64,000 bases of DNA from Parafrankia elaeagni (lineage in GTDB: Bacteria; Actinomycetota; Actinomycetes; Frankiales; Frankiaceae): contig NZ_KB893714.1 of NCBI RefSeq assembly GCF_000374165.1, positions 62,001 through 126,000 of the forward strand. The letters run 5' to 3'. Position 1 is the first letter of the stretch. The number at the start of each line of letters is the position of its first letter. The notes below the pieces were generated by a model, which did no database searches, was not told where the DNA came from, and was given only the letters and a program-made list of their open reading frames with translations. Shown here piece after piece: positions 24,481-32,808 of the stretch. A program made the position numbers and the translations under genes.

Positions 24481-25401
24481 ATGGTGCGGACGGGTCCGGT
24501 TCTGTCAGTCTCCGCCGAGGTCGAGGCCGCCCTGGCCGCCGGCGAGCCGGTGGTCGCGCTCGAGTCGACGCTGATCGCGCACGGCCTGCCGCGTCCCCGC
24601 AACCGCGGGTTCGCGGCGGAGCTGGAGGGGATGCTGCGCTCCCGCGGCGTCACCCCCGCCACCGTCGCCGTGATCGAGGGAGTCCCCACGGTCGGACTGG
24701 ACGAGGCCGGGCTCGCCCGCGTCGCCGACGACCCCGCGGTGGCCAAGGCGTCCGTCCGCGACCTGCCCGCCGCCGTCGCGCTGGGCCGCACCTGCGCCAC
24801 GACGGTCGCGGCCACCTCCGTCCTGGCGGCCCGCGCCGGCATCCGGGTGTTCGCGACCGGTGGCCTCGGCGGGGTGCACCGCGGCGCCGCCGAGACCTTC
24901 GACGAGTCCGCCGACCTGCCGACGCTGGCCACCACGCCGATGACCGTTGTCAGCGCGGGGGTCAAGTCCATCCTGGATGTCGACGCGACTCTCGAGCGTC
25001 TGGAGACGCTCGGGGTCACCCTGCTCGGCTGGCGGACCGCCGACTTCCCAGGTTTCTATCTCCCGGCCACCGGCCGCCGGCTGGACTGGACGGTCCGGGA
25101 TGCCCGAGAGGTGGCGGACGCCATGGCGACCCGGGACGGTCTCGGCCTGGCGTCCGCGATCGTCGTCGCGAACCCGGTGCCGGCCGGGCAGGCCCTCGAC
25201 CCGGCCGTGCACGACGAGGTGCTACGGACCGCGCTGCGCCGCGCCGATGAGCAGGGCCTGCGCGGCAAGGCCGTCACACCGTTCCTGCTGGCGACCTTCC
25301 ATACCGAGACCGGTGGCGCGAGCCTCGAGGTCAACCTGTCCGTCGTCCGCAACAACGCGGCGGTGGCGGCGGAGATCGCGACCGCGTGGGCGGCCCGCTG
25401 A
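24481..25401 (+). CDS. psuG: Pseudouridine-5'-phosphate glycosidase
   Basis: The 306-residue protein shows the family signatures A-L-E-S-T-L-I-A-H-G-L-P near the N-terminus, V-P-T-V-G-L, A-T-T-V-A-A-T-S, F-A-T-G-G-L-G-G-V-H-R-G and V-V-S-A-G-V-K-S-I-L-D. It cleaves (reversibly) the C-C bond of pseudouridine 5'-phosphate to uracil and ribose 5-phosphate, using Mn2+. A pseudouridine kinase (psuK) is not visible in the window. There is no SD; the TACAGT hexamer six bases upstream suggests a leaderless transcript. It is 31 bases after clpB but with its own promoter, and convergent with the next gene. Confidence 0.93.
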   Translation: MVRTGPVLSVSAEVEAALAAGEPVVALESTLIAHGLPRPRNRGFAAELEGMLRSRGVTPATVAVIEGVPTVGLDEAGLARVADDPAVAKASVRDLPAAVALGRTCATTVAATSVLAARAGIRVFATGGLGGVHRGAAETFDESADLPTLATTPMTVVSAGVKSILDVDATLERLETLGVTLLGWRTADFPGFYLPATGRRLDWTVRDAREVADAMATRDGLGLASAIVVANPVPAGQALDPAVHDEVLRTALRRADEQGLRGKAVTPFLLATFHTETGGASLEVNLSVVRNNAAVAAEIATAWAAR

Positions 25402-25420
25402 GACGTCCGCACGCCGCCCG

Positions 25421-25440
25421 CTGTCATCCGCTGTCATCCG
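25421..25440. repeat. 10-bp tandem duplication between convergent genes
   Basis: ctgtcatccg occurs twice in the 43-base spacer between psuG and the lipoprotein gene. Confidence 0.7.
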
Positions 25441-25444
25441 CCGG

Positions 25445-26266
25445 TCACTGGATCTGCAGCTTGCCGGAGATCTGGTCCGCGATCCGCTGCAGATGCTCCT
25501 GCGACGGCAGGTTGTCGACATTGGAGTAGTTCACCGAGACCTCGACGCGCCCCTTGATGAAGAACAGGTTGTCCAGGACCAGGCCGACCGTCTCCCCGCC
25601 TGCCGTCACTCCCATGCTGATCCGCAGCAGGCCCTGGGCTCCGGCCGGGGGTGGGGGCGTCTCCGCGGCGACGATCTCAACCGTGGTGCCGCTGCTCGCG
25701 CTGGCGTCGAACTCGGCCTGCAGCGCCTGACCGAAGCACTCCCCGAACCGGGGGTTGGTCAGAATCTGCAGGTCGGTCGCGGCCTTCTCCGCAGAGACGA
25801 TCTGGGCCGAGGAGGAGATCGAGATCAGGCTGTCGGCGTCGTTGGTGAAGTCGGGGCCGTCGGCGGAATCCTGGTCCTCGTCATCCAGCTGCTCGGCCGG
25901 CACTCCGAGGCAGCGGGCCACCTCGACCATGGAGATGTCGTCCGAGTTGGACTGCGGGTCCGCGGGGGACGCGGTGAACCCGGCGGTGAGCGGGCCCTCC
26001 GTGAGTACGTAGTCCTCGGCGTTCAACGTGGCCTCGGTCGGCGACGGCGACGGCGCAGACAGGGACGCGGCCGAGGTCGGTGCACCCGACCGGCCGCCGG
26101 CGGTCGAGGTGGACCCGCCGCTCTGGCAGGACGCCACGGTCAGCGTGGCCGCCGCGAGCAGCAGCCCGCACCGCCCCGCGACCCGGCGCCCGCGTCGCGA
26201 CGGCACGCCGGTGCCGCCCCGGCCGGATTCCGCCGTGACCTGCCGGACCGCGTCCCGCTCGTCCAC
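25445..26266 (-). CDS. Putative lipoprotein of unknown function
   Basis: I do not recognise a family. The 273-residue protein begins with a basic N-terminus, a short hydrophobic core (L-L-L-A-A-A-T-L-T-V) and a lipobox V-A-S-C, so it is probably lipid-anchored outside the membrane. A Ser/Thr/Ala-rich linker (about 50-80) leads to a folded domain with two Cys, in the segments V-A-R-C-L-G-V and F-G-E-C-F-G, which may form a disulfide. The GTG at 26266 has GGGGGTGGA upstream. It is transcribed divergently from the MMPL transporter gene across 371 bases, so a joint envelope role is possible but unproven. Confidence 0.75.
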   Translation of the reverse strand: MDERDAVRQVTAESGRGGTGVPSRRGRRVAGRCGLLLAAATLTVASCQSGGSTSTAGGRSGAPTSAASLSAPSPSPTEATLNAEDYVLTEGPLTAGFTASPADPQSNSDDISMVEVARCLGVPAEQLDDEDQDSADGPDFTNDADSLISISSSAQIVSAEKAATDLQILTNPRFGECFGQALQAEFDASASSGTTVEIVAAETPPPPAGAQGLLRISMGVTAGGETVGLVLDNLFFIKGRVEVSVNYSNVDNLPSQEHLQRIADQISGKLQIQ

Positions 26267-26637
26267 AGTTCCACCCCCAGATAATGGCGGCACGATTTTC
26301 CGCGCCGCATCGGAAAGCGTCCGCCATGGCGGCGTTCCGCCGCCGTCGAACCCTCGTCCACAATGCCGGAAGAATGCGGCGAGCACCCGTCCGATCCGAT
26401 GTCTTTGTCGGGACAGCAACCGGCGGGCCGGAGCGCTCGGTACCGCCCTTGACAGGGCTGATGCCTTCCGCCGCACTCCGCATGTCAGGCGCGCGCCGCT
26501 ATCGTCCCGATACGGATCGTCATGCCGGGTGGCTATTCGCTGCCCGCCGCGTGAGATCAGTCGGCGCGGCGCGCGCGTGACGCTCCGAGCTGGCAGCATC
26601 GGCGGAAAGCCGGCAGGTGAACGAGGGAGGGCGCAGC
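26267..26637. other. Divergent promoter region, lipoprotein gene / MMPL gene
   Basis: These 371 bases must serve both genes. TTGACA (26449-26454) on the plus strand is a perfect -35 hexamer, but no good -10 is spaced to fit. A small inverted repeat TATCG-N3-CGATA lies near 26503-26515. Confidence 0.4.
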
Positions 26638-29142
26638 ATGGACCAGCCGCGCCCCGACGGTGCCGCGGAGCCGGCCAGCACAGAGCCGGCCGGTGTGGCC
26701 CCGCCCGCCGGCTCAGGGCACGATCCGGGCCCGGGGCACCCGCTACGGCGGTCGCGTTCAGCGCGCCTCGTACCCTGCCTGATCGTCCTGTGCTGGTTGG
26801 CGGTCGGCGTGGCGGTCAGTCCGCTCGCCTTCCGGCTCACTGACGCCCAGACGAACGACGCCTCGGCCTTCCTGCCGGAGGATGCCGAGTCGACCCGCCT
26901 GCTGGAGGCGCAGCGGACCCTGCCCGGCGGCGACGCCGTGCCCGCGGTGATCATCCTGGCGCGGGCGGACGGTCTGACTCCGGACGACCTGAGGGTCGCC
27001 GAGGCACTGCGGGCTGATCTCGGCGAGTTCGCGGCGAACACCATTCCGCCCGCTGTGCCCTCGGGTGACGGCAAGGCCGTGGTGCTCACGGTTCCGCTGC
27101 CGCAGTCAACGGACGCCGAACAGTTCACCGAAGATATCGGCCGTATACGAAACATCAGCGACGACGCGGCCGCGGCCGAACCGGGTCTCGATTCCGCCGT
27201 CACTGGTCCGGCTGGCCTGGTGGCCGACACCTACGATGTTTTCGCGGAAATCGAGAACGCGCTGCTGCTCGCGACCGCATCCATTGTGGCCGTGATTCTG
27301 CTGCTGGTTTACCGCAGCCCTTTCCTCTGGATTGTGCCACTACTCTCGGTCGGCATCGCGGACCAGGCGGCTGCCGGCCTGATCTACCTGCTAGCCCGGC
27401 ACGCCGACCTCACGGTCAACGGCCAGAGCGCGGGCATGCTGCGGGTCCTCGTCTTCGGTGCCGGAACCGACTACGCGCTCCTGCTCATCGCCCGCTACCA
27501 GGAGGAGCTCACCAGGTACGCCGAGCCCGCCGCGGCCATGCGGGTCGCGCTGCACCGGGCCGGCCCGGCGATCCTGGCCTCCGCCGGCACCGTGATCATC
27601 GGAATGCTGTGCCTGCTGCTCGGTGAGCTGAACTCGCACCGCGGGCTCGGCCCGGTCTGCGCGATCGGCATCGTCGTCGCGCTGGTGACGATGCTCACGC
27701 TGCTGCCGGCCGCGATGGTGATCGGCGGTCGGCGGCTGTTCTGGCCGTTCGTGCCGCGGCTGGGCCACTACGAGCAGGCGGAGGAGACCGGCAGCGGCAC
27801 CTGGGCCCGCGCCGGCGCCGCCATCGCGCGCTACCCGCGGGTCATCTGGATCACCACGACGGTCGCGCTGGGCGCGCTGGTACTCGGCATGCTCGTCCTG
27901 CCCGGTGTCCTGCGCCAGGACGAGGCCTTCCGTGACCAGGTGGAATCGGTCGAGGGCCAGCATCTCGCCGAACAGAGCTTCCCACCGGGCGTCACGGCTC
28001 CGACGTTCGTCGTCGCGAACGCCGCGCAGACGGACGCGGTAGCCGACACCGTGCGCGCCGTTCCAGGTGTGGCCGCGGCGGCGGAGAGCGGCCGGACGGC
28101 CGACCTGGTCCAGTTCCTGGTGATCCTGGAAGCGCCGCCGGACAGCTCGGACTCCTTCCGTACGGTCGAAGCTCTTCGCGACGCGGTCCACGCGGTCCCC
28201 GGCGCCGGGGCGCTCGTCGGCGGCAACACCGCCGTGAACCTCGACGTTCGCGACGCCGCGGTACGCGACCGCGAAGTGATCATTCCCGTGGTGCTCGTCG
28301 TGGTGCTGCTGATTCTCGCGCTGCTCCTGCGCGCGATCGTGGCGCCGCTGCTCCTCATGGCCACCGTCGTGCTGTCGTTCTTCGCGGCGCTGGGCGCGAG
28401 CGCGCTGATCTACCACTTCGTCTTCGGCTTCCCCGGCATCGATCCGGCGCTGCCGCTCGTCGGGTTCATCTTCCTGGTGGCACTCGGCGTCGACTACAAC
28501 ATCTTCCTGATGACACGCGTCCGCGAGGAGGCGGGCCGAATCGGGCACGAGGCCGGTGTGCAGCGCGGGCTGGCAGTGACCGGCGGTGTGATCACCTCGG
28601 CCGGGGTGGTGCTGGCCGCCACCTTCGCGGTGCTGCTCATCTTCCCCCTCGTCCAGCTCGCCGAGGTCGGGTTCCTGGTGGCCTTCGGGGTACTCCTGGA
28701 CACCTTGATCGTCCGCTCGATCCTGGTGCCGGCGCTCGCGCTGGATGTCGGGCCGGCCGTGTGGTGGCCCAGCCATCCCACGGCTTCGGCGGACCGGGCG
28801 CTGGCGCTGCGGGCAGCCCAGGCGGCGCCGGCCAGGCCCGTACCGCTCGATGACGCGGCCGCGGCGGCCGAACTCGACCAGCCCGGAATCGCGCCGTCCG
28901 GCGCCTTCGCCGACTTCGGCACCGACACCATCGAACACGCCTACGAGATGTCCCGCCTGCAGATGCTTGACGAGGAGCAGGCCAACGGCCTCGAGACCGC
29001 GGAAACCGCGCGCACCACCGAACCACCCGATTCCGCCGGCACCGCCGGCACCGGCGACACCGGCGATGCGCCCGGCAGCCAAAAGCAGGATGCATCCCCC
29101 ACCGGTTCGCCACGGGACCCGCGCGCTGATCCGTCGCGCTGA
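26638..29142 (+). CDS. MMPL/RND-family membrane transporter
   Basis: The 834-residue protein has the MMPL architecture: two halves, each with one membrane helix, a soluble loop domain and a bundle of five more helices. The characteristic G-x-x-x-D-Y motifs are present (V-F-G-A-G-T-D-Y-A-L in half one, V-A-L-G-V-D-Y-N-I-F in half two), which carry the proton-relay Asp-Tyr pairs. A disordered, Glu/Thr-rich cytosolic tail ends it. Such proteins export lipids or hydrophobic drugs using the proton gradient; the substrate is unknown. Start: ATG at 26638 after GAGGGAGG. The stop codon lies in a 13-bp tandem repeat. Confidence 0.9.
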   Translation: MDQPRPDGAAEPASTEPAGVAPPAGSGHDPGPGHPLRRSRSARLVPCLIVLCWLAVGVAVSPLAFRLTDAQTNDASAFLPEDAESTRLLEAQRTLPGGDAVPAVIILARADGLTPDDLRVAEALRADLGEFAANTIPPAVPSGDGKAVVLTVPLPQSTDAEQFTEDIGRIRNISDDAAAAEPGLDSAVTGPAGLVADTYDVFAEIENALLLATASIVAVILLLVYRSPFLWIVPLLSVGIADQAAAGLIYLLARHADLTVNGQSAGMLRVLVFGAGTDYALLLIARYQEELTRYAEPAAAMRVALHRAGPAILASAGTVIIGMLCLLLGELNSHRGLGPVCAIGIVVALVTMLTLLPAAMVIGGRRLFWPFVPRLGHYEQAEETGSGTWARAGAAIARYPRVIWITTTVALGALVLGMLVLPGVLRQDEAFRDQVESVEGQHLAEQSFPPGVTAPTFVVANAAQTDAVADTVRAVPGVAAAAESGRTADLVQFLVILEAPPDSSDSFRTVEALRDAVHAVPGAGALVGGNTAVNLDVRDAAVRDREVIIPVVLVVVLLILALLLRAIVAPLLLMATVVLSFFAALGASALIYHFVFGFPGIDPALPLVGFIFLVALGVDYNIFLMTRVREEAGRIGHEAGVQRGLAVTGGVITSAGVVLAATFAVLLIFPLVQLAEVGFLVAFGVLLDTLIVRSILVPALALDVGPAVWWPSHPTASADRALALRAAQAAPARPVPLDDAAAAAELDQPGIAPSGAFADFGTDTIEHAYEMSRLQMLDEEQANGLETAETARTTEPPDSAGTAGTGDTGDAPGSQKQDASPTGSPRDPRADPSR

Positions 29143-29174
29143 TCCGTCGCGCCGATCCGCCGCGCCGATCCGCC
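29123..29174. repeat. 13-bp tandem repeat across the MMPL stop codon
   Basis: Four units (29123-29135, 29136-29148, 29149-29161, 29162-29174): the first two are identical (gcgctgatccgtc), the last two identical to each other (gcgccgatccgcc). The TGA at 29140-29142 is inside unit two. Confidence 0.85.
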
Positions 29175-29225
29175 GCACTGCTCCGCGCACCGCCTGAACC
29201 TTCGGGAAATCACGGCTTAAGCACT

Positions 29226-29231
29226 TATGGT
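29226..29231 (+). promoter_or_regulatory. Putative -10 for a leaderless PH-domain gene
   Basis: TATGGT ends six bases before the ATG at 29238; no SD is present. Confidence 0.5.
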
Positions 29232-29237
29232 TGCCAG

Positions 29238-29762
29238 ATGGGCCCCGCGCCGCTCGACCTACCGGACACGGTGTCGATGCCGGACCTGTGGCGCGTCCCG
29301 CCGCAGGCCTGGCGGGGGCTGTCCCCCCAGCTGCGGCGGCTGCGGCGGCTGTTGCTCGCGGCCGGTGCGCTGCCCTCGGCCGCGCTCGCCGCGCTCGTCG
29401 GCGGCACCTTCCTGGGCCTGCCCGGGCTGCTCGTCGCGCTCGCGCCGCTCGGCGCCGCGGGCTGGGCCTGGCACGCGATCGGCCGAGCCTGGGATGCCTG
29501 GCGGTACGCCGAACGCGATGACGACCTGCTCGTCCAGCACGGCGTCCTGGTGCGCAGACTCGCCGTGGTCCCCTACGGCCGGATGCAGCTTGTCGACGTC
29601 ACAGCCGGACCGCTGGCGCGGCGCTTCGGCGTCGCGCAGGTGCGCCTGCACACCGCCGCCGCCACCACCGACGCCGTCATTCCAGGCCTGACACCGGACG
29701 AGGCGGCCCGGCTTCGGGACGCGCTGGCCGAGCGCGGCCGTGACCGGGCGGTCGGGCTTTGA
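29238..29762 (+). CDS. Bacterial PH-domain membrane protein (YdbS-like)
   Basis: The 174-residue protein has two adjacent membrane helices (about residues 36-80) followed by one bacterial PH (bPH2) domain, visible as V-Q-H-G-V-L-V-R-R, V-P-Y-G-R-M-Q-L-V-D-V and the V-R-L-H-T-A-A segment. It matches the small partner of YdbS/YdbT pairs, which in Bacillus contribute to bacteriocin resistance. It overlaps the larger PH-domain gene by four bases, so the two products probably act as one membrane complex. The ATG at 29238 lacks an SD but follows TATGGT by six bases. Confidence 0.82.
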   Translation: MGPAPLDLPDTVSMPDLWRVPPQAWRGLSPQLRRLRRLLLAAGALPSAALAALVGGTFLGLPGLLVALAPLGAAGWAWHAIGRAWDAWRYAERDDDLLVQHGVLVRRLAVVPYGRMQLVDVTAGPLARRFGVAQVRLHTAAATTDAVIPGLTPDEAARLRDALAERGRDRAVGL

Positions 29763-31126
29763 CCTCGGCGGGCTCGGAGCCGGCTGACGAGTACCACCAT
29801 CTCCATCCGCTGACCCCCCTGCTGCGGGGTTGGCTGCTGGTGGGGGCCGTCGCCGCCAGCGTGCTCAGGAACTTCGTCGAGGAGATCTCCGCCCGCGGGG
29901 TACTGATCACTCTGCTTCTCCTGCTGCCCACCGCCTCCGCCTACGGCTACTGTGCCTGGCGCTTCACCCGTTACCGTGTCGGCGCCGAGAGCATCCGGCT
30001 CGAGACCGGCCTGCTGTTCAAGCGTTTCCGGGACGTCCGCCTCGACCGCCTCCAGGCGGTCGAGATCGCGCAGCCGCTGCTGGCCCGGGCCGCCGGGCTC
30101 GCGGTCCTCCGCCTGGACCTCGGCGGCGCGCATGACGGGGACGAGGAGTCGGGCACCAGCCTCAGCTACCTCTCGCTGGAGCGTGCGCGGACCCTGCGGG
30201 CGGAGCTGCTCGCCCGCGCCGCGGGTGTCACGCCCGACATCGGCGAGGCCCCCGAGCGGCCGCTCACCGTGGTGCCGCCGGGGCGCCTCGCAGCCTCCAT
30301 CGCGCTGTCCCCCGCGCCGTGGCTGGCGCTCGCCGCGGCCTTCGTCCTCGTCACCCCGGCCCTGCTCACCGGGACGTTCGCCGGCTTCGTCGCGGTGGCA
30401 CCGGCGCTGGTCGGAGTCTGGCGAACGTCGTTCCGCCGGTTCGCCAGCGGCTACCGCTTCACGGTGTCGGAGTCGCCGGACGGCCTACGGGTCCGTGGCG
30501 GGCTGCTGAACCGGGCCCATCACACCGTCCCGCACGGCCGGGTACAGGCGATCCGCCTGCGTTCGTCCCCGCTGTGGCGGTGGCCCGGCTGGGTCGAGGT
30601 GCAGATCAACGTCGCCGGGGAGGCCAGGAGCATGCTGCTGCCCGTCGCGCCGCGCGCGCAGGCCGTCGCACTGGTGGAGCGCCTGCTTCCGGAGGTCGAT
30701 CTCGGCGCGGTGGCGATGCGCCCGCCACCCGGCCGGGCCCGGCTGCTGGCTCCGCTGCGCTGGCGTCACATCCGCTGCGGCGCCGACGACCAGGTCTTCG
30801 TCACCCAGTCCGGCCGCCTGTGGCAACGGACCGAGATCATCCCGCATCTCAAGGTGCAGAGCATCCAGGTCGTTCAACAGCCGCTCCACCGCGCGCTGCG
30901 GCTCGCGGACGTCCACCTGGACTGCACAGGTGGGCCGGTACGGATCCGGGCGGGGCTGCGGGACGTCCAGGAGGCCTACCGGATCGCCGCCGCACAGGCG
31001 GAGCGCTCCCGGCTCGGCCCCCACGCCGCCCGGACCGACCGGACGGATGATCCGCCGCCCACCCGGGCGGAGTACGACCCGCCACTCGCCGCGGTCTGCG
31101 CCCCGGAGTACGGGCCGGCGGGCTAG
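29759..31126 (+). CDS. Bacterial PH-domain membrane protein (YdbT-like), larger partner
   Basis: The 455-residue protein has a membrane hairpin (about 20-60), a bPH2 domain (F-K-R-F-R-D-V-R-L-D-R-L-Q-A-V-E), a second hairpin (about 185-220), and two more bPH2-like repeats (H-T-V-P-H-G-R-V-Q-A-I-R-L and I-I-P-H-L-K-V-Q-S-I-Q-V). This is the YdbT layout. The only start that keeps the first helices is the TTG at 29759, overlapping the YdbS-like stop as TTGA. Role in the envelope is inferred from the family. Confidence 0.82.
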   Translation: MTSAGSEPADEYHHLHPLTPLLRGWLLVGAVAASVLRNFVEEISARGVLITLLLLLPTASAYGYCAWRFTRYRVGAESIRLETGLLFKRFRDVRLDRLQAVEIAQPLLARAAGLAVLRLDLGGAHDGDEESGTSLSYLSLERARTLRAELLARAAGVTPDIGEAPERPLTVVPPGRLAASIALSPAPWLALAAAFVLVTPALLTGTFAGFVAVAPALVGVWRTSFRRFASGYRFTVSESPDGLRVRGGLLNRAHHTVPHGRVQAIRLRSSPLWRWPGWVEVQINVAGEARSMLLPVAPRAQAVALVERLLPEVDLGAVAMRPPPGRARLLAPLRWRHIRCGADDQVFVTQSGRLWQRTEIIPHLKVQSIQVVQQPLHRALRLADVHLDCTGGPVRIRAGLRDVQEAYRIAAAQAERSRLGPHAARTDRTDDPPPTRAEYDPPLAAVCAPEYGPAG

Positions 31127-31127
31127 C

Positions 31128-31164
31128 GCCGTGACCGGCCGGGGCGAAACCCGTCGGTCACGGC
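31128..31164. terminator. Hairpin between convergent PH-domain and CD-NTase genes
   Basis: GCCGTGACCG (31128-31137) pairs perfectly with CGGTCACGGC (31155-31164). It lies directly after the PH-domain gene and 54 bases past the CD-NTase stop. Confidence 0.6.
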
Positions 31165-31218
31165 ACCGCGCTGGTCTCGGCACCAGCCCATCCTCAGGTC
31201 ACAGGTCAGCCGAGCAGG

Positions 31219-32310
31219 TCAGCCGAAGGTGGGGAACTCCGGGCCGAAGACAGCGCCCCACAGGCTCACGGCCTCCTCGTGGTTCCCGGCACGCTCGGCC
31301 GCCACCGCTCGCTGGGCGTAGATCCGTGCCTGCCGGACGCCCGCCCCCAGGTCCTGGAGGTCGTCCGGACGCAGGTAGCTGGACAGGTCACCGCGGATGT
31401 CCGACGGATCGCCGACGGCGAGACCCACCTCGTCCATGTAGCGGAACACCTCGGCGACGCCCTGGCGGGTGTTGAGCCCGCGGCCGGCAAGCACCTGCCC
31501 GGCGAGCGCCTCGATGTGGAAGGAACGCAGGTGGCTTCCACAGACCCGGTTCCACGCCTTCAGCAGCCGTACCGCGGAGATCACCCGGGGGCCGAGGTCC
31601 ATGGTCCAGCTGGCGTGCCGCTCGGGCCTGGTGGGCAGCCAGCCCCCGATCCGGTCCGGAATGACGTAGCCGGCACGCGGATGGTCGAACGCGGGCACGA
31701 GGTGGACGTCCGGAGCGGCGTCGTACACGATGCGCAGCGCCTGGCCGCGGGTGCCGATCGTCTGCACCCGGTCACCGCCGATGGCGTTGCGGACGCAGAC
31801 GAGCAGGTCCCGGGAATCCCACCGGAAGCGCTTCCACGCGCTGTTCGCGGCGCTGAAGACCACGAAGATGTCCACCTCGTCGAGCGGGCGGATCATCGTG
31901 TCGCGCCCGGCCGAGCCGATGGTGGCGACGCCGACCAGCGGCAGCGCGCAGCGCGGCGGGAAGATGGACCGCAGCGCCCGCTCGGCCTCGGCCCGACGGC
32001 CGTCGATCACCGCGCGGTCCTCCTCACTGAGCCGAACGAGATCGTCCAGCTTGGCGAAGGCGCGCGCCGTGGTGCCGACGAGCAGCGGGCCGGTCACCGG
32101 ACCGGTCACCGGATTGATCGGCGACGCACCGGTGACCGCCGGGCCCGGCGGCGGCGCGGCCGCCTGCTCGTCGACGGGGAAGAGGGTGTTGGGCTTCCCG
32201 GGCGCCGAGCCGGCCGGCCGCCGCCAGTGCGGCGGAATGATCAGATGGTCGTAGGTGACCTCGCTCGACAGAGTTCCAGTGGGAACTCCTTGACGGGCAT
32301 CCACGCTCAT
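31219..32310 (-). CDS. CD-NTase (cGAS/DncV-like, CBASS-type) nucleotidyltransferase homologue
   Basis: The 363-residue protein has a disordered Pro-rich N-terminus (about 1-80), then a Pol-beta-like nucleotidyltransferase fold: G-S-A-G-R-D-T at 132-138, R-P-L-D-E-V-D-I-F-V at 141-150, V-H-L-V-P-A-F at 202-208, G-W-L-P-T-R-P-E at 223-230, L-L-K-A-W-N at 249-254 and L-R-S-F-H-I-E at 261-267. This order is that of CD-NTases that make cyclic oligonucleotide signals in CBASS anti-phage defence. The first metal position aligns as Glu145 instead of the usual Asp (E-x-D, as in cGAS). The third carboxylate, normally just before V-P-A, aligns as His203, so activity is uncertain. No effector, Cap2/Cap3 or HORMA/TRIP13 gene is adjacent. 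ATG at 32310 follows GGGAGGT. Confidence 0.8.
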   Translation of the reverse strand: MSVDARQGVPTGTLSSEVTYDHLIIPPHWRRPAGSAPGKPNTLFPVDEQAAAPPPGPAVTGASPINPVTGPVTGPLLVGTTARAFAKLDDLVRLSEEDRAVIDGRRAEAERALRSIFPPRCALPLVGVATIGSAGRDTMIRPLDEVDIFVVFSAANSAWKRFRWDSRDLLVCVRNAIGGDRVQTIGTRGQALRIVYDAAPDVHLVPAFDHPRAGYVIPDRIGGWLPTRPERHASWTMDLGPRVISAVRLLKAWNRVCGSHLRSFHIEALAGQVLAGRGLNTRQGVAEVFRYMDEVGLAVGDPSDIRGDLSSYLRPDDLQDLGAGVRQARIYAQRAVAAERAGNHEEAVSLWGAVFGPEFPTFG

Positions 32311-32808
32311 CGTGCCGACCTCCCAGGGACGCGGGTGACGCAATCGTGCGGGTACCCCTGCCAGACCACGACGTGCCCCCCAGGACGTCGTTGATGCCGT
32401 TGGCCGGAGTCGGCGGGCCGACTACCGGTTGCGACATCGACTCCTATGGTGCCCCAGGACGTCACGTTCTGAACAGGGGGCTGTTGTATCGGCGTGTCCG
32501 GCCGGGCCCTGGCGTCCACGAAACCACGAAGAAACCCTGTCGGATTGCCGACACCCCGAGCCCTGAAGGGTTCTCAGGGATACCACCTCTGGGGGGTGAG
32601 ACGAAAGCTTTGACCAGCTCTTATGGCACGTTCGGGGGATACGGGAGCCTGCTCGCCCGCCCCGGGCCCGCCGCGCCGGCCCTGGCACCCCACCCGGCAG
32701 GGGGCCCGCGGCCAGGGAAACCGGGCCGACCGCAGCACCACCAAATCTTACGTTGCGTTACTGATCACCGAGAGAACAACCCTGCCACGACAGGGCCACC
32801 CCGAACGG
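32311..32808 (-). other. 500-base leader/spacer upstream of the CD-NTase gene
   Basis: No convincing gene. It holds three consecutive short hairpins between 32538 and 32598 (TGTCGG-ATTG-CCGACA; CCCTGA-N7-TCAGGG; CACC-N7-GGTG). On the minus strand they would lie in a 5' leader of the CD-NTase or after the acetyltransferase gene. I match them to no known riboswitch. Confidence 0.35.

Noticed and set aside
32520-32640. A third c-di-AMP riboswitch
   Set aside because: GGGGGGTGAGAC recalls one ydaO block, but the GGGGGAACC and CCCGAACCCG blocks are missing.
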